NCBI GenBank assembly: GCA_013368375.1
Contig: JAACJP010000005.1
Location: 620,001-684,000 of the forward strand
Direction: 5' to 3'
Source of the DNA: Tricholomella constricta
Taxonomy: Eukaryota; Basidiomycota; Agaricomycetes; Agaricales; Lyophyllaceae
Length of the DNA stretch: 64,000 bases
The position numbers and the translations under genes were made by a program. The notes beneath the pieces were generated by a model. The model had not been told where the DNA came from and ran no database searches. It saw only the letters and a list, made by a program, of their open reading frames with translations. Shown one piece after another: positions 1 to 11,206 of the stretch; position 1 is the first letter of the stretch, and each line of letters opens with the position of its first letter.

Positions 1-620
1 GTCGATGGAAGGATTGATGAAAGGCCAAAGGAAGTCATCCGGATTGAACGTCGATGGACTCCGCTCGTCGACGTCACGGTCAAAATGTACCTCAAGGTGC
101 TTTAAGTATGGCAATCCTGTGATTGACTGTTTGTCGGTGAAGGAATCTAGTTCCACAACTAGTTCTTGCAACTGAGTAACCTTCAGAAGAGTGATAATCG
201 CCTCCAGTTGTTTGAAGGAAAGGGGAGAGAAATCGAAGCAGATGCGTAGGAGATGTGGTGCCCCTGAGATAAAACGAATCATAGACAAGTACGGCTCACC
301 GTCATGGTAAGCGATGGTGAACTTCCTACATATATATAACGTCAGCGGGGGATACGGGGTAATTCGAATGCAACATACCTTATTGCGTTCAGAAGGGCCA
401 AGTTGCCATTTTCCATAGCTTTGTCGAAGGCTTGCTTCCCAGACTCAGATTCAACACGCACATGAGAAAAGAGGAAGGGATAGAGTGCCATGCGAATGTC
501 GAGTGAGGTGCTTGAAAGAGCAAGGCCATCCTCTGTAGGAAGAAATTGAAGTATGGAGACGAGAATGTCAAAGGGTAGATCTGAAAACCGGGAGGACGAT
601 TTTGAAGATATTTCAGCCAT
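1..620 (-). CDS. F-box protein, copy 1 (partial, runs off the window)
   Basis: Only the first two exons lie in the window. Exon 1 (620-379) encodes an N-terminal F-box: residues ~10-50 contain RFSDLPFDILVSILQFLP followed by a typical second helix. A 53-bp intron (326-378, donor GTATGT, acceptor ATGTAG) leads into exon 2 (325-1), which encodes the start of a leucine-rich segment (SFKQLEAIITLLKVTQLQEL). F-box proteins usually recruit targets to SCF ubiquitin ligases through Skp1; in fungi most F-box/LRR paralogs have no known substrate. Copy 2 at 923-2200 is a near-identical tandem paralog. The part seen here has no stop or frameshift, but the region matching the in-frame stop of copy 2 lies off the left edge. 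Confidence 0.75.
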
Positions 621-922
621 TTCTATGTCCTAGTAGTTCGTTATCGAGCCTATCATTGGACCCAGTGAGATTTCCGAATCGTGCTCAGCCTGTACCAGCG
701 ATTAGCGATCGATTAGCGTTCGTAGTCGTTCCTAATAAGATCGAAGCGGCGGTTATTTACCCCTGTTATAAATTCAAGTAGCTAGGAAAAGCTGGGAAAG
801 CAGAGAAACGATATAAAGGGCATGGGCACGTTTATATGATTCCAGAAAAAGAAAAACTAATTATATCAAGTTACGAAATTGTGGGCATGGTGTGGCGAAA
901 CGGTTCCGATTGTAAGACGGGC
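621..922. other. Spacer between the tandem F-box copies
   Basis: No gene seen. The first ~100 bases upstream of copy 1 (to ~720) match the sequence upstream of copy 2 (2201-2290), so the tandem duplication carried its 5' flank. The rest is AT-rich and unremarkable. Confidence 0.5.
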
Positions 923-2200
923 TCATGGACCGTGGTAATCCCACATTCTAGCGTTTTCCGCTGGATCCAGATTGACGATACCATCTGGTAAGGGGCGTCT
1001 ACGGGTTTCCCGGAACGAGTCACCCATCCACCAATTCCAGCCGATCTTGACCACGCGACCAGTGGGAGTCTCTACAACCCCAAATTGATGACGCACGACG
1101 ACCTCTGAATCGTCTAACATGTCCCAAGTGATGAGCTTTAAAGCTCTACACGCAGCGACGAGATTGTCGGTGGGGAGCATTCGTCGGCGGAGGGAACGAT
1201 CAAAAAATGCAAGACTACCCTGCCTCGGGGGGTCGTTTGCAATACGATCAAGATCCAAGTTCAAAGTCAGCTTTGTGAGTTTGCGACATCGCGCAAAGGA
1301 TGCGACATAGGAGTTCTGCGATATGAAGAAAGTCATACAACGCGTCATAAGGACATGGAAATCGATACACACATGATACACCGGTGGATCACCTACGTTT
1401 AGGTGTAACGTGAGATCTTCAAGGTTTGGGAGGACACTGGGGAGCACCGAAATCACGTTTGAGTCGTCGCGATTCGTTTTCAGATGAAATGTGCGCAGCC
1501 TGACGGCTGGCGCGAGTCGACTAATGTCGACACCCTGTCAAATATGAGAAAATCCAAGAGAGAGAAACTCCAGCGTGTCGATGGAAGGATTGATAAAAGG
1601 CCAAAGGAAGTCATCCGGATTGAACGTCGATGAAGTCCGCTCGTCGATGTCAGGGTCAAAATGTATCTCAAGGTGCTTTAAGTATGTCAATCCTGCGATT
1701 GACTGATTGTCGGTGGAGGTATCTAGTTCCACAACTAGTTCTTGCAACTGAGTAACCTTCAGAAGAGTGATAATCGCCTCCAGTTGTTTGAAGGAAAGGG
1801 GAGAGAAATAGAAGCAGATGCGTAGGAGATGTGGTGCCCCAGAGATAAAACGAATTATAGGCAAGCATGTTTCACCGTCATGGTAGTAAGCGATGGTGAG
1901 CTTCCTACATATATAACGTCAGCGGGGGATACAGGGTAATTCGAATTCAACGTACCTTATTGCGTTCAGTAAGGCCAAGTTGCCATTTTCCACAGCGTTG
2001 TCCAAAGCTTGCGATGATCCAGATTCAGATTCAACACGCACATGAGAAAAGAGGAAGGGATAGAGTGCCATGCGAATGTCGAGTGAGGTGCTTGAAAGAG
2101 CAAGGCCATCCTTTGTAGGAAGAAATTGAAGTACGGAGACGAGAACGTCAAAGGGTAGATCTGAAAACCGGGAGGACGATTTTGCAGATATTTCAGCCAT
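923..2200 (-). pseudogene. F-box protein, copy 2, with in-frame TGA
   Basis: Exon 1 (2200-1956) gives the same F-box N-terminus as copy 1. The intron is 1905-1955. Exon 2 encodes a leucine-rich segment ending in LGFSHI, followed by a TGA at 1538-1540. Reading through that stop in the same frame gives GVDISRLAPAVRLRTF and then an open frame to 923 (…ENARMWDYHGP). A single nonsense codon therefore splits an otherwise open C-terminal leucine-rich region. No plausible intron removes it: the only GT upstream of the following CAG would make a 34-nt, frame-shifting intron. Either this is a recent pseudogene or a protein truncated to about 190 residues is made. The sibling copy and the shared 5' flank point to a recent tandem duplication. 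Confidence 0.6.
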
Positions 2201-2290
2201 TTCTATGTCCTAGTAGTTCGTTATGGATCCTATCACTGGAGCCAGTGAGATTTTCGGATCGTGTTCAGCCTGTGCCAGCGATTAGCGACG
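1564..2290. repeat. Tandem duplication unit (second copy of 1-~720)
   Basis: The sequence from ~1564 to ~2290 repeats the first ~720 bases at a spacing of about 1.57 kb. It covers F-box exon 1, intron 1, the start of exon 2 and ~90 bp of 5' flank. Differences are scattered substitutions and small indels (for example an extra TA in the 5' part of exon 2), as expected of a recent tandem gene duplication. Confidence 0.75.
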
Positions 2291-2516
2291 ATTTCCTCGT
2301 AGTCATTCCTTAGTAAAATCACAATTCCTCGAGGACCCGATAGTCTTCGGTAGCCGACCTTATAACGGATGGCAGTCGATAAGTACAACCTGAGCGCTGA
2401 GCAAGCTTGAGCGACGGTTATTTACCGCTGTTATAATTTCAAATTCTTTTGTTTGTCTCCTTCTGTCAAGAAATTTCACCGTCAAGCCTTGTATCTTGGC
2501 ACATTCTTGCTCTGGA
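2201..2516. promoter_or_regulatory. Divergent intergenic region, F-box copy 2 / DBP4
   Basis: About 316 bases separate the two divergent start codons. They should hold both core promoters. No clear TATA box or known operator was recognised. Confidence 0.3.
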
Positions 2517-5335
2517 ATGATTTCATCCGCCCAACCACAAGCAGGCCCTTCTAATCAGAACAGGAAGTCACGGAGAAAGGGTCAGAAGCCTTTAACAAAG
2601 AAAGTGAAGAAAACCTCTGAGAGGCAGAAACTCGAGGATCTGGAACGAAATGCTATGAATTATGTACGTTGAAACTGTCAGTTACTCTTTTACGAATATC
2701 TAAGACTAGAATAGGAACCCCCAGAGGACCTGACATTGTTCTCTGATTTGCCTATATCCGATTTGACAAAACGAGGTCAGCTTATCTCGTGGTAATGAGC
2801 AAGGTTGGGACTCATGAGCATTCAGGTTTGAAAAAGGCCTTCTTCCTAAACATGACAGACATACAAGCCAAAAGTCTCCCTATCTCTTTGAAGGGAAAAG
2901 ACGTCCTCGGCGCCGCACGCACTGGAAGTGGGAAGACACTCGCATTCCTTGTCCCAGTCCTCGAAATTCTATATCGTCAGAAATGGGGTCCTGTGGATGG
3001 ACTTGGCGCATTGATAATTTCTCCAACGCGGGAGTTGGTACGCTCCAAAAGCACCTCATACTTTCCCTCACCAACAACCCTTTTAGGCAGTCCAGATTTT
3101 CGAAGTCTTGCGGTCGATTGGCGGACAACACTCGTTCTCAGCTGGACTGGTGATCGGCGGAAAGAACTTGAAAGATGAGAGTGAGCGGCTATCGCGGATG
3201 AACATCCTAGTAGCGACTCCAGGTCGGTTGCTGCAGCATATGGATCAGACCGTTGGATTCGCTGCTGACAATCTACAGGTGCTCGGTGAGTTCAATATAT
3301 GGATGACCCTTCTTGTCCATCTACTCACGAATCACCCAAGTCCTCGACGAAGCTGATCGCATACTCGACATGGGTTTCTCTCGAACCCTCTCCGCGTTGC
3401 TTTCCCACCTCCCAAAATCCCGTCAGACACTTCTTTTTTCGGCCACTCAAACAAAATCAGTCAGCGACCTTGCGCGACTAAGTTTAAAAGACCCCGTAGC
3501 GGTGGGTCTGGATGAAACGGCCAACTCTGCGCTGCCGCAAAATCTTGAACAGCATTACGCTCTGTGCACACTCGACAAGAAGCTCGATATCTTATGGAGT
3601 TTCATCAAAACTCATCTCCAATCAAAGATTCTTGTCTTCATGTCCAGCTGCAAGCAGGTCCGGTTCGTTTTCGAGACGTTCTGCAAGATGCATCCCGGCA
3701 TCTCCCTCCTCAATCTTCACGGCAAGCAAAAGCAAACCGCTCGCATCGCCATGTACAATAAATTTACATCCTCCTCACATGCCGTCCTCTTCGCAACCGA
3801 TATTGCCGCTCGTGGTCTCGATTTTCCTTCGGTCGACTGGGTCCTGCAGCTGGACGCCCCGGAAGACGCGGAAACTTACATCCACCGAGTTGGTCGGACG
3901 GCGCGGTACGAGAGCAAGGGGAAGGCGCTGATGTTCCTCCTCCCGAGCGAGGAAGAGGGCATGAAGGCAGCTTTGACAACGAAGAACATTGAAATCAAAA
4001 ACATCAAAATCCGCGCCAGCAAGACGCAAAGTATTGAAAATCAGCTACAGAACCTTGCTTTCCAGAATCCCGAGATCAAGTATCTCGGACAGAGGGTGCG
4101 TTTTATTTAACCCTTAAGGATTGTTCAAGAGGCTGACGGTGATAGTGTCTCAGGCATTCGTATCGTATTTGCGCTCGATATATCTTCACAAGGACAAATC
4201 AATATTTAAGCTCGATGAACTCCCGGTCCAGCAATTCGCAGAGTCGCTTGGGCTGCCAGGTGCCCCGAAGATCAAGTTCCTGAACAAGGAAATTGCAAAG
4301 ATGAAGAAGAACGCGTCGAGAACGGTCGAGGCGGCACGCGTCGCAGCGGTGAAGGAAAGGGAGGAAGAAGAGTCTGAGGACACTGAAGAAGGCGCCGATG
4401 AATCTTCGGAGTTTGTATCCGACGAGGAAGACAGCGAGGACGAGAGCGACAATAAAAAGGAGGAAGAGAAAAAGGTTGAAATTCCCATAAAATCTTCAAA
4501 GGTGCTCCCGTTGCTTCCTCATTTGTCAATATCTGTGCCAACTGATTGGGTTGCGTTTAGCAGCAGACTGGTGTGCGGACAAAGTACGACCGCATGTTCG
4601 AGAGGAAAAACCAAAATATTTTAACCGAGCATTACTCAAAACTCATCGATCACGATCCCATCGACGACGACGATGACGAATTCATCACCATCAAGCGAGC
4701 CGATCACGAGCTCACCGACGATGATGGGACTCTGGATCCAGGCGACCTTTCTAAGCGTAAACTCAAACTTGGAAGGGCCAAGAGCGCGATTGCGAAAAAT
4801 GGTGTCCCCAAGAAACTGATATTCGATGACGAGGGGCGGGCTCGTGAGTTGTACGAGCTTGCCGATGCAGAGGATTGGTACAAAGCGAAGGGAGGTCTCG
4901 CGGGTGTCAAGGAGGAGGGGAAGAGGTTCGCAGAGGGCGAACGGGGGAAAATGGAGGTGACGGATATCGTGGACAAGGAGGAATGGAGAGAGAAGAAAAG
5001 AGAGAAGAAGCGGAAACGGAAGGAAAGGGAGAATGGAGTGGTAAGTACAGGTCTCCTCACCGTCTCGCACCAGGTGCTAAGATCTATTCTTCTCCTAGAC
5101 CATGGGCGACGATGACGATGAGCCCGTAGCTGTGCTTGCGCCACTTTCGGACGATGAGGGCTATGCCTCCCCGACGTTTGACCTCTCCGATTTGCCCTCG
5201 GAAGATGAAGAGGACTTGCCTCGACCTTCAAAACGAAGCAAGGTTTCGACTCGACATGATAGAGACGGCCAAATTGAAGAGAACACTATCGAAGCGGACG
5301 AGGAATTGGCTCTGCAGCTCTTGCGGAAGTGGTAG
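2517..5335 (+). CDS. DBP4: DEAD-box ATP-dependent RNA helicase DBP4
   Basis: Orthologue of yeast Dbp4/Hca4 (human DDX10), a nucleolar helicase that works with the U14 snoRNP in early 18S rRNA processing. Eight exons read: 2517-2663, 2715-2775, 2826-3037, 3087-3285, 3341-4095, 4154-4501, 4561-5040 and 5099-5335, giving about 812 residues, normal for the family. Helicase motifs in order: Q-motif region (LTDIQ-like), ARTGSGKT (Walker A), SPTREL, ATPGRL, LDEAD, SAT, then in the C-terminal RecA domain [11 protein letters not shown] and HRVGRTAR. The family-specific tail follows: [15 protein letters not shown], acidic clusters, the [13 protein letters not shown] block and a Lys/Arg-rich stretch before an acidic end. 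All introns close in frame and no lesion was seen. The segment from ~3438 onward was copied downstream (7605-9227) in scrambled order. Confidence 0.93.
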
Positions 5336-5593
5336 GATTTGGTGGTCATTGTATCAACTTTTGAAATTGAAAGGCGACATATGATTGCGGTAGTCTGTAA
5401 CGTTATATGTTCCACGTGGTTGTGGACGCGACGAGTCCCTAATTGCCACCACAACACAGGCTCTAATCATGACTTGGAAGGAGAGCGCAAGAACGAAACA
5501 TAGGTCTCCTGCAAGTGGTAGGTGAAGTGGTACACATTGTCTGCTTTCACAAGGCTTTCAAGTCCATTGATAAGAGATTTCAGTGGTGCCAAC

Positions 5594-7119
5594 CTAGTCT
5601 GACTGGGAATCGAACCGTCTTTCGCTATCCGACCCCACTTCACTGCTATGAGCCTGGACCTGGGGATTCCGCCTCATGTACCTTTCCTTCAAGCGTTGCA
5701 TAGAAGCTGCTCCTGGATACCATGTCAAATGTTCATAGTTCCAATCGCCGACAGGCCGAGTGTCGTCAACTACAGTGCTCAGAGTGAGATTCGATACATT
5801 GTTCCGAAGACATCAGTACTCGCCAAAAAATGAAACAGTTCTGGCTGCCAATTCCATATCACGGGCGAGTTCTTCGCGCTCACGTTCTGTTTGAAACATC
5901 TCAGGATCTGTTTTCTATCAAGTGGTCAATGTTGTGGTTACAAACCTGTATCCGTAGCGAGCTCGCTCTCAGTCTCCATTCTCTTCGCCGCACTGCTGAT
6001 CTTGACCTTCTTCTTCCTTGTTTTTTTTGAACCGCTGGCCTCCATCGTCCCCTCCTTCATTTTTCCGGCAAGCCTTGCCCTCTTCCTGCCACAGGTTTCC
6101 ACATGCCCACTGCCACTCCCTCCAGCGTCTCCAACGTCTCCACTGCCACCACCTCCATCGCCAACATCTCCTCCATGTCCATGGGCACTACTTCCTCTTT
6201 GAATGTCGCGAGCAGGAAATTGTGATGCATGTAAATTGATAATTTGCATGGCGAAACGGGCGAAAAGAAGCTGGCGCGACACATATCTGTGTTCGAATAC
6301 GGTGTTGTGGTAGTAGTTTGCTGCATTGCAAACATTCTCCAAAAAATGGACCCGAAGTTCCCTGCACTTGGGAACAATAGCGAACGTGCCATGCTCAAAT
6401 TGTTTGTGGTGTAGATCGGCCCTCATGGCCAAAAGGTTTGTGGGATCCAGATGCAAGATTTTGTTATTGGTCATGTACACATCCATTGAGTTCCTTCTCA
6501 GCTAATGCAGCACAGTTCGACGTAAACAACAAGTCGACAGATTAATAAGTACACATACCCAATCGGCCTCTGCAATCGGCACTAGATGCGACAATGTCAA
6601 GGAGTCGTTGCAGCCTGATACTGCGCATATTTCATCCCGCTGTCTTGTTCCTTGGCTCGCCGCCGCGGCGGAGTGAAAGCCTCCTTTCAAGACACCTGGG
6701 TTCGAATCCCTTTTTCCCCAAAGCTCCTCCGAATACGACTTGTGAGGAAATCGCCATTTCGAAAATCGCCTGCAGATCTCGTAGCGCGGCTTTGAATTGG
6801 ATAAGAAGTAGTAATATATCTTCTCACGCAGCAAAGAGTCTGGGCCCCCGTCGTGTCGAACGGCAACATCTTCGGGATCTCTGGAGGTCGATAAGTATCC
6901 CGGCTCGTTGCAGGCGAGCACCTGGCATGCTAGAAGTGCGGTGCCATGGTGTAGTCCGAAGTCATTGGGTTCGCCGGAGTTGTCGTAGGCGGGCAAGGAT
7001 AAGAAAGGTCGATTGGTGCCGGGATGCCAGAATACGACATAGGAAGCGTCTTCAGGGAACAAATCAGCAGGTCGCAGTGGGAGTATCGGTCGTTCGTGGC
7101 GCGGAGGTAGTTTTGACAT
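5594..7119 (-). CDS. HNH endonuclease-family protein, copy 1
   Basis: Member of a family common in Agaricomycetes with an HNH_2-type nuclease domain. Exon 1 (7119-6559) starts MSKLPPRHERPILPL and ends with CAVSGCNDSLTLSHLVPIAE plus ADW, which carries the paired cysteines and the first catalytic His. A 57-bp intron (6502-6558) leads to exon 2 with LHLDPTNLLAMRADLHH, the Asn/His half of the motif, and FAIVPK. A low-complexity Gly-rich stretch and a basic NLS-like segment (SKKTRKKKVK) follow. Exon 2 alone stops at 5938. A 38-nt intron (5908-5945) and a further ~45-nt intron would extend it to a conserved tail (DDTRPVGDWNYEHLTWYPG) ending at 5594. The role is unknown: it could be a domesticated nuclease or part of a mobile unit. 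Its 5' flank is a copy of the SCC3 3' end. Confidence 0.72.
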
Positions 7120-7227
7120 TGTGCTGGTGGGTGAGCAATGTTGTTGCAACGTTGACGAGCGACTTTCCAGTCCCGGGCGCGTGACCTCGGACGTGCCACT
7201 ACGCTCTGCTGTATCCGTAGCTCAAGG

Positions 7228-7349
7228 AAAGCACGACAGAAGGTAAGGAATAATAAGATAAGTAAGCAGAAAAGTCAGACATTCCAGATGCCCCTACCCC
7301 TACTAGTGCCGCACACGCTTTCTGCGAGTCTAAAACTTTTCACCATCGG
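7228..7349 (-). repeat. Copied fragment of the SCC3 3' end (upstream of HNH copy 1)
   Basis: This is the reverse complement of ~54488-54612, the last codons, stop and 3' flank of the SCC3 gene. Shared landmarks are CCGCACACGCTTTCTGCGA, the AAAAGTCAGACATTC block, AATAATAAGATAAGTAAG and AAAGCACGACAG. A ~19-bp insertion sits next to the copied stop codon. The same fragment, with different extents, lies upstream of HNH copies 2 and 3. Confidence 0.85.
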
Positions 7350-7604
7350 TTGGTCCAGTCTCTGGCAGTCCCCTGCGATAGGCGCTAGCTCACTGTTACT
7401 GACTACATATCTTGACACGAGCGTTGGCAAGGAACTGTACAAGCAGCATTCAATAACTGCGATATTGCGTAAACTCACTCGAGGCGCCCCTGTGGCGCAC
7501 TGGCACGCCGCATTTTGTGACCCGAGTCCGAATCTACTTCTGTCGAACGACCTCCAACCTCACTAACTGTCACTCCGCAAAGGCCACGTACTAGTAGTTG
7601 ATTG
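7350..7604. repeat. Flank shared by the HNH units
   Basis: No gene recognised. The block recurs upstream of HNH copy 3 (~26725-26965) and, shortened, upstream of copy 2 (~11207-11320). It shares the landmark AGGCGCCCCTGTGGCGCACT and ends near CGTACTAGTAGTTGA. It is part of the unit that duplicated, of unknown origin. Confidence 0.6.
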
Positions 7605-8421
7605 GGGGCACCTGGCAGCCCAAGCAACGTGCTGGACTGGGAGTTCGTCCAGCTTAAATATTGACTTGTCCTTATGAAGATATATCGAGCGCAAATACGA
7701 TACGAATGCCTACGACACTATCACAGTCAGCCTCATGAACAATCCTTAAGGGTTAAAACGCACCCTCTGTCCGAGATACTTGATCTCGAAATTCTGGAAA
7801 GCAAGGTTCTGTAGCTGATTTTCAATACTCTGCGTCTTGCTGGCGCGGATTTTGATGTTTTTGATTTCAACGTTCTTGGTTGTCAAAGCTGCCTTCATGC
7901 CCTCCTCCTCGCTCGGGAGGAGGAACATCAGCGCCTTGGCCTTGCTCTCGTACCGCGCCGTCCGACCAACTCGTTGGATGTAAGTTTCCGCGTCTTCCGG
8001 GGTGTCCAGCTGCAGGACCCAGTCGATTGAAGGAAAATCGAGACCACGAGCGGCAATGTCGGTTGCGAAGAGGACGGCATGTGAGGAGGATGTGAATTTA
8101 TTGTACATGGCGATGCGAGCGGTTTGCTTTTGCTTGCCGTGAAGATTGAGGAGGGAGATGCCGGGATGCATCTTGCAGAACGTCTCGAAAACGAACCGGA
8201 CCTGCTTGCAGCTGGACATGAAGACGAGAATTTTCGATTGGCGATGACTTTTGATGAAACTCCATAGGATATCGAGCTTCTTGTCGAGTATGCGCAGGGC
8301 GTAATGCTGTTCAAGATTTTGCGGCAATGCAGAGTTGGCCGTTTCATCCAGACCCACCGCTACGGGGTCTTTTAAACTTAGTCGCGCAAGGTCGCTGACT
8401 GATTTTGTTTGGGTGGCCGAA
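7605..8421 (-). pseudogene. DBP4 fragment, inverted copy
   Basis: This is a reverse-complement copy of DBP4 positions ~3438-4268. It covers the SAT motif, the whole C-terminal RecA domain including the VGRTAR block (with Q in place of the first His), the following intron and the first part of exon 6. The frame is still open (minus, 8403-7746) with few substitutions, but there is no ATPase domain, no start codon and no promoter. The piece ends at 8421, where it meets a direct copy of DBP4 from 4527 onward. The junction shows two shared bases (AA), consistent with microhomology-mediated joining. Confidence 0.85.
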
Positions 8422-9937
8422 TATCTGTGCCAACTGATTGGGTTGCGTTTAGCAGCAGCCTGGTGTGCGGACAAAGTACGACCGCATGTTCGAGAGGAAA
8501 AACCAAAATATTTTAACCGAGCATTACTCAAAACTCATCGATCACGATCCCATCGACGACGACGATGACGAATTCATCACCATGAAGCGAGCCGATCACG
8601 AGCTCACTGACGATGATGGGACTCTGGATCCAGGCGACCTTTCTAAGCGTAAACTCAAACTTGGAAGGGCCAAGAGCGCGATTGCGAAAAATGGTGTCCC
8701 CAAGAAACTGATATTCGATGACGAGGGGCGGGCTCGTGAGTTGTACGAGCTTGCCGATGCAGAGGATTGGTACAAAGCGAAGGGAGGTCTCGCGGGTGTC
8801 AAGGAGGAGGGGAAGAGGTTCGCAGAGGGCGAACGGGGGAAAATGGAGGTGACGGATATCGTGGACAAGGAGGAATGGAGAGAGAAGAAAAGAGAGAAGA
8901 AGCGGAAACGGAAGGAAAGGGAGAATGGAGTGGTAAGTACAGGTCTCCTCACCGTCTCGCACCAGGTGCTAAGATCTATTCTTCTCCTAGACCATGGGCG
9001 ACGATGACGATGAGCCCGTAGCTGTGCTTGCGCCACTTTCGGACGATGAGGGCTATGCCTCCCCGACGTTTGACCTCTCCGATTTGCCCTCGGAAGATGA
9101 AGAGGACTTGCCTCGACCTTCAAAACGAAGCAAGGTTTCGACTCGACATGATAGAGACGGCCAAATTGAAGAGAACACTATCGAAGCGGACGAGGAATTG
9201 GCTCTGCAGCTCTTGCGGAAGTGGTAGGATTTGGTGGTCATTGTATCAACGTTTGAAATTGAAAGGCGACATATGACTGCGGTAGTCTGTAACGTTATAT
9301 GTTCCACGTGGTTGTGGACGCGACGAGTCCCTAATTGCCACCACAACACAGGCTCTAATCATGAATTGGAAGGAGAGCGCAAGAACGAAACATAGGTCTC
9401 CTGCAAGTGGTAGGTGAAGTGGTACACATTGTCTGCTTTCACAAGGCTTTCAAGTCCATTGATAAGAGATTTCAGTGGTGCCAACCTAGTCTGACTGGGA
9501 ATCGAACCGTCTTTCGCTATCCGACCCCACTTCACTGCTATGAGCCTGGACCTGGGGATTCCGCCTCATGTACCTTTCCTTCAAGCGTTGCATAGAAGCT
9601 GCTCCTGGATACCATGTCAAATGGTCATAGTTCCATTCGCCGACAGGCCGAGTGTCGTCAACTACAGCAGTGCTCAGATTGAGATTCGATACATTGTTCC
9701 GAAGACATCAGTACTCGCCAAAAAACGAAACAGTTCTGGCTGCCAATTCCATATCACGGGCGAGTTCTTCGCGCTCACGTTCTGTTTGAAACATCTCAGG
9801 ATCTGTTTTCTATCGAGTGATCAATGTTGTGGTTACAAACCTGTATCTGTAGCGAGCTCGCTCTCAGTCTCCATTCTCTTCGCCGCACTGCTGATCTTAA
9901 CCTTCTTCTTCCTTGTTTTCTTTGAACCGCTGGCCTC
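8419..9937. repeat. Near-identical segmental duplication of 4527-6045
   Basis: From 8419 to about 9937 the sequence follows 4527-6045 with only occasional substitutions. It covers the DBP4 3' end, the spacer and the 3' part of the HNH gene. Beyond ~9937 (parent ~6045) similarity falls sharply although both sequences are still HNH coding sequence, so a breakpoint or gene-conversion limit lies inside the HNH gene. Confidence 0.8.
8420..9227 (+). pseudogene. DBP4 fragment, direct copy of the 3' end
   Basis: Direct copy of DBP4 4527-5335 (offset 3892), near-identical to the parent: the end of intron 6, exon 7 ([13 protein letters not shown]…), the last intron and the final exon with the same stop. 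Without the helicase core it cannot encode a helicase. Together with the inverted piece at 7605-8421 it forms a head-to-head scrambled copy of one gene. Confidence 0.88.
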
Positions 9938-10994
9938 CATCGTTCCCGATCCCTCCTCGGCAAGCCTTGCCCTTTTCATGCCACGGGTTTCCACATGCTC
10001 ACTGCCACCCCCTCCACCATCTCCAACATCTTGACTGCCACCCCCCCCACCACCTCCTCCATCACTAGCATCTCCTCCATGTCCATAGGCACAACATTGT
10101 AACACATGCAGAGTGATGACCTGCAGGGCGAAACGGGCGAACAGAAGCTGGCGCGACACATGTCTGTGTTCGAATACGGTGTTATGGTAGTAGTTTGCCG
10201 CATTACAAACGTTCTTGAGGAAGTGAACCCTAAGTTCCCCGCACTTGGGAACGATAGCAAATGTGCCGTGATTGAATTGTTCATGATGTAGATCGCTCCT
10301 CATGGCCAAAAGGTTCGTGGGATCGAGATGCAAGGGGTCATTCCAGGCCGTGTACGGACCCATTTCGTTGTCACGCAGCTGATGCAGCACACTTCAACGT
10401 AAACTACAAGTCGACAGATTAATAAGTAAGTACACGTACCCATTTGGCCCCTGCAATCGGCACTAGATGCGACAATGTGAGAGAGTCGTTGTCAGCCGAT
10501 ATCGCGCAAACCTTGTCTCTCTGCTTGATTCCTTGACTCGCCACCTCGGCGGAGGGAAGGTCTCCTTCAATACCGGGGTCTAAATCACTTGATCCCCAAT
10601 CCTCCCCCGAAAATGATTTGTGAGGAAACCGCCATTTCGAAAATCGCACGCAGATCTTGTAGTCGTCAAAGTTAACCGGAAAGTAATAATATTCTGTTTG
10701 AAGCAGCAAAGAGTCCGGGCCCCCGTCGTGTCGCGAGGAAACGTCTTCGGGATCTCTGGAGGTCGATAAGTATCCCGGCTCGTTGAAGGCGAGCACCTGG
10801 CATGCTAGAAGTGCGGTGCCATGGTGCAGTCCGAAGACATTGGGAACGTCGGAGATGTCGTTGGCGGGCAAGAATAAGAAAGGTGAATTGGTGCCAGGGT
10901 GCCAGAATGCTATTTTGGAAGCGCGTTCAGGGAACAGAGAAGCAGATCGCAGTGGGAGTATCGGTCGTTCGTGGCGCAGAGGTAGTTTTGGCAT
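9486..10994 (-). CDS. HNH endonuclease-family protein, copy 2
   Basis: Same architecture as copy 1. Exon 1 starts at 10994 (MPKLPLRHERPILPL) and ends in SLTLSHLVPIAGAKW. The intron is ~10388-10441. Exon 2 begins LRDNEMGPYTAWNDPLHLD and contains NLLAMRSDLHHEQF and FAIVPK, then a Gly-rich segment and the basic SKKTRKKKVK stretch. The second cysteine of the CxxxxC pair in copy 1 is replaced (AISADNDS instead of AVSGCNDS) and EADW has become GAKW, so activity is doubtful. The 3' part is near-identical to copy 1 while the 5' part is diverged, as if two ages of sequence were joined. Exon 2 alone stops near 9830; the longer reading to 9486 needs two short introns. An AT-rich GTATATATC stretch ~110 bp upstream of the start lies in the copied SCC3 flank and may serve as its TATA box. 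Confidence 0.65.
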
Positions 10995-11090
10995 CGTGCT
11001 GGTGTATACCAAGGTGGGCAATGTTGTTGAGGAGCGACTCGGACGCGTGACGTCATCCTCGGTCGTTACGCCACTGCGCTCTGCTCATTC

Positions 11091-11206
11091 TCATCCGCGA
11101 AGTATATATCACATGAGCTAGCCTCAATCAAATACCAGTATCTATGTTATTACATCGACAGCAAGAAAGCACGACAGAGGGTAAGGATAATAAGATAAGT
11201 AAGCAG
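11091..11206 (-). repeat. Copied SCC3 3' flank upstream of HNH copy 2
   Basis: Reverse complement of roughly 54570-54703, the region downstream of the SCC3 stop. Landmarks are ACATGAGCTAGCCTCAATCA, ATACCAGTAT and AATAATAAGATAAGTAAG-like sequence. This copy reaches further downstream of SCC3 than those beside HNH copies 1 and 3, and includes the AT-rich TATATA stretch. Confidence 0.85.

Noticed and set aside
5590..5660. tRNA-like T-loop (GGTTCGATTCCC on the minus strand), repeated near 9490
   Set aside because: No T-stem pairing beyond two bases and no matching acceptor stem upstream. The sequence reads as the C-terminal codons of the HNH gene (RRFDSQSD).
8465..9227. A second functional DBP4 gene
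   Set aside because: Only the C-terminal part is present in this orientation and the helicase core next to it is inverted and partial.
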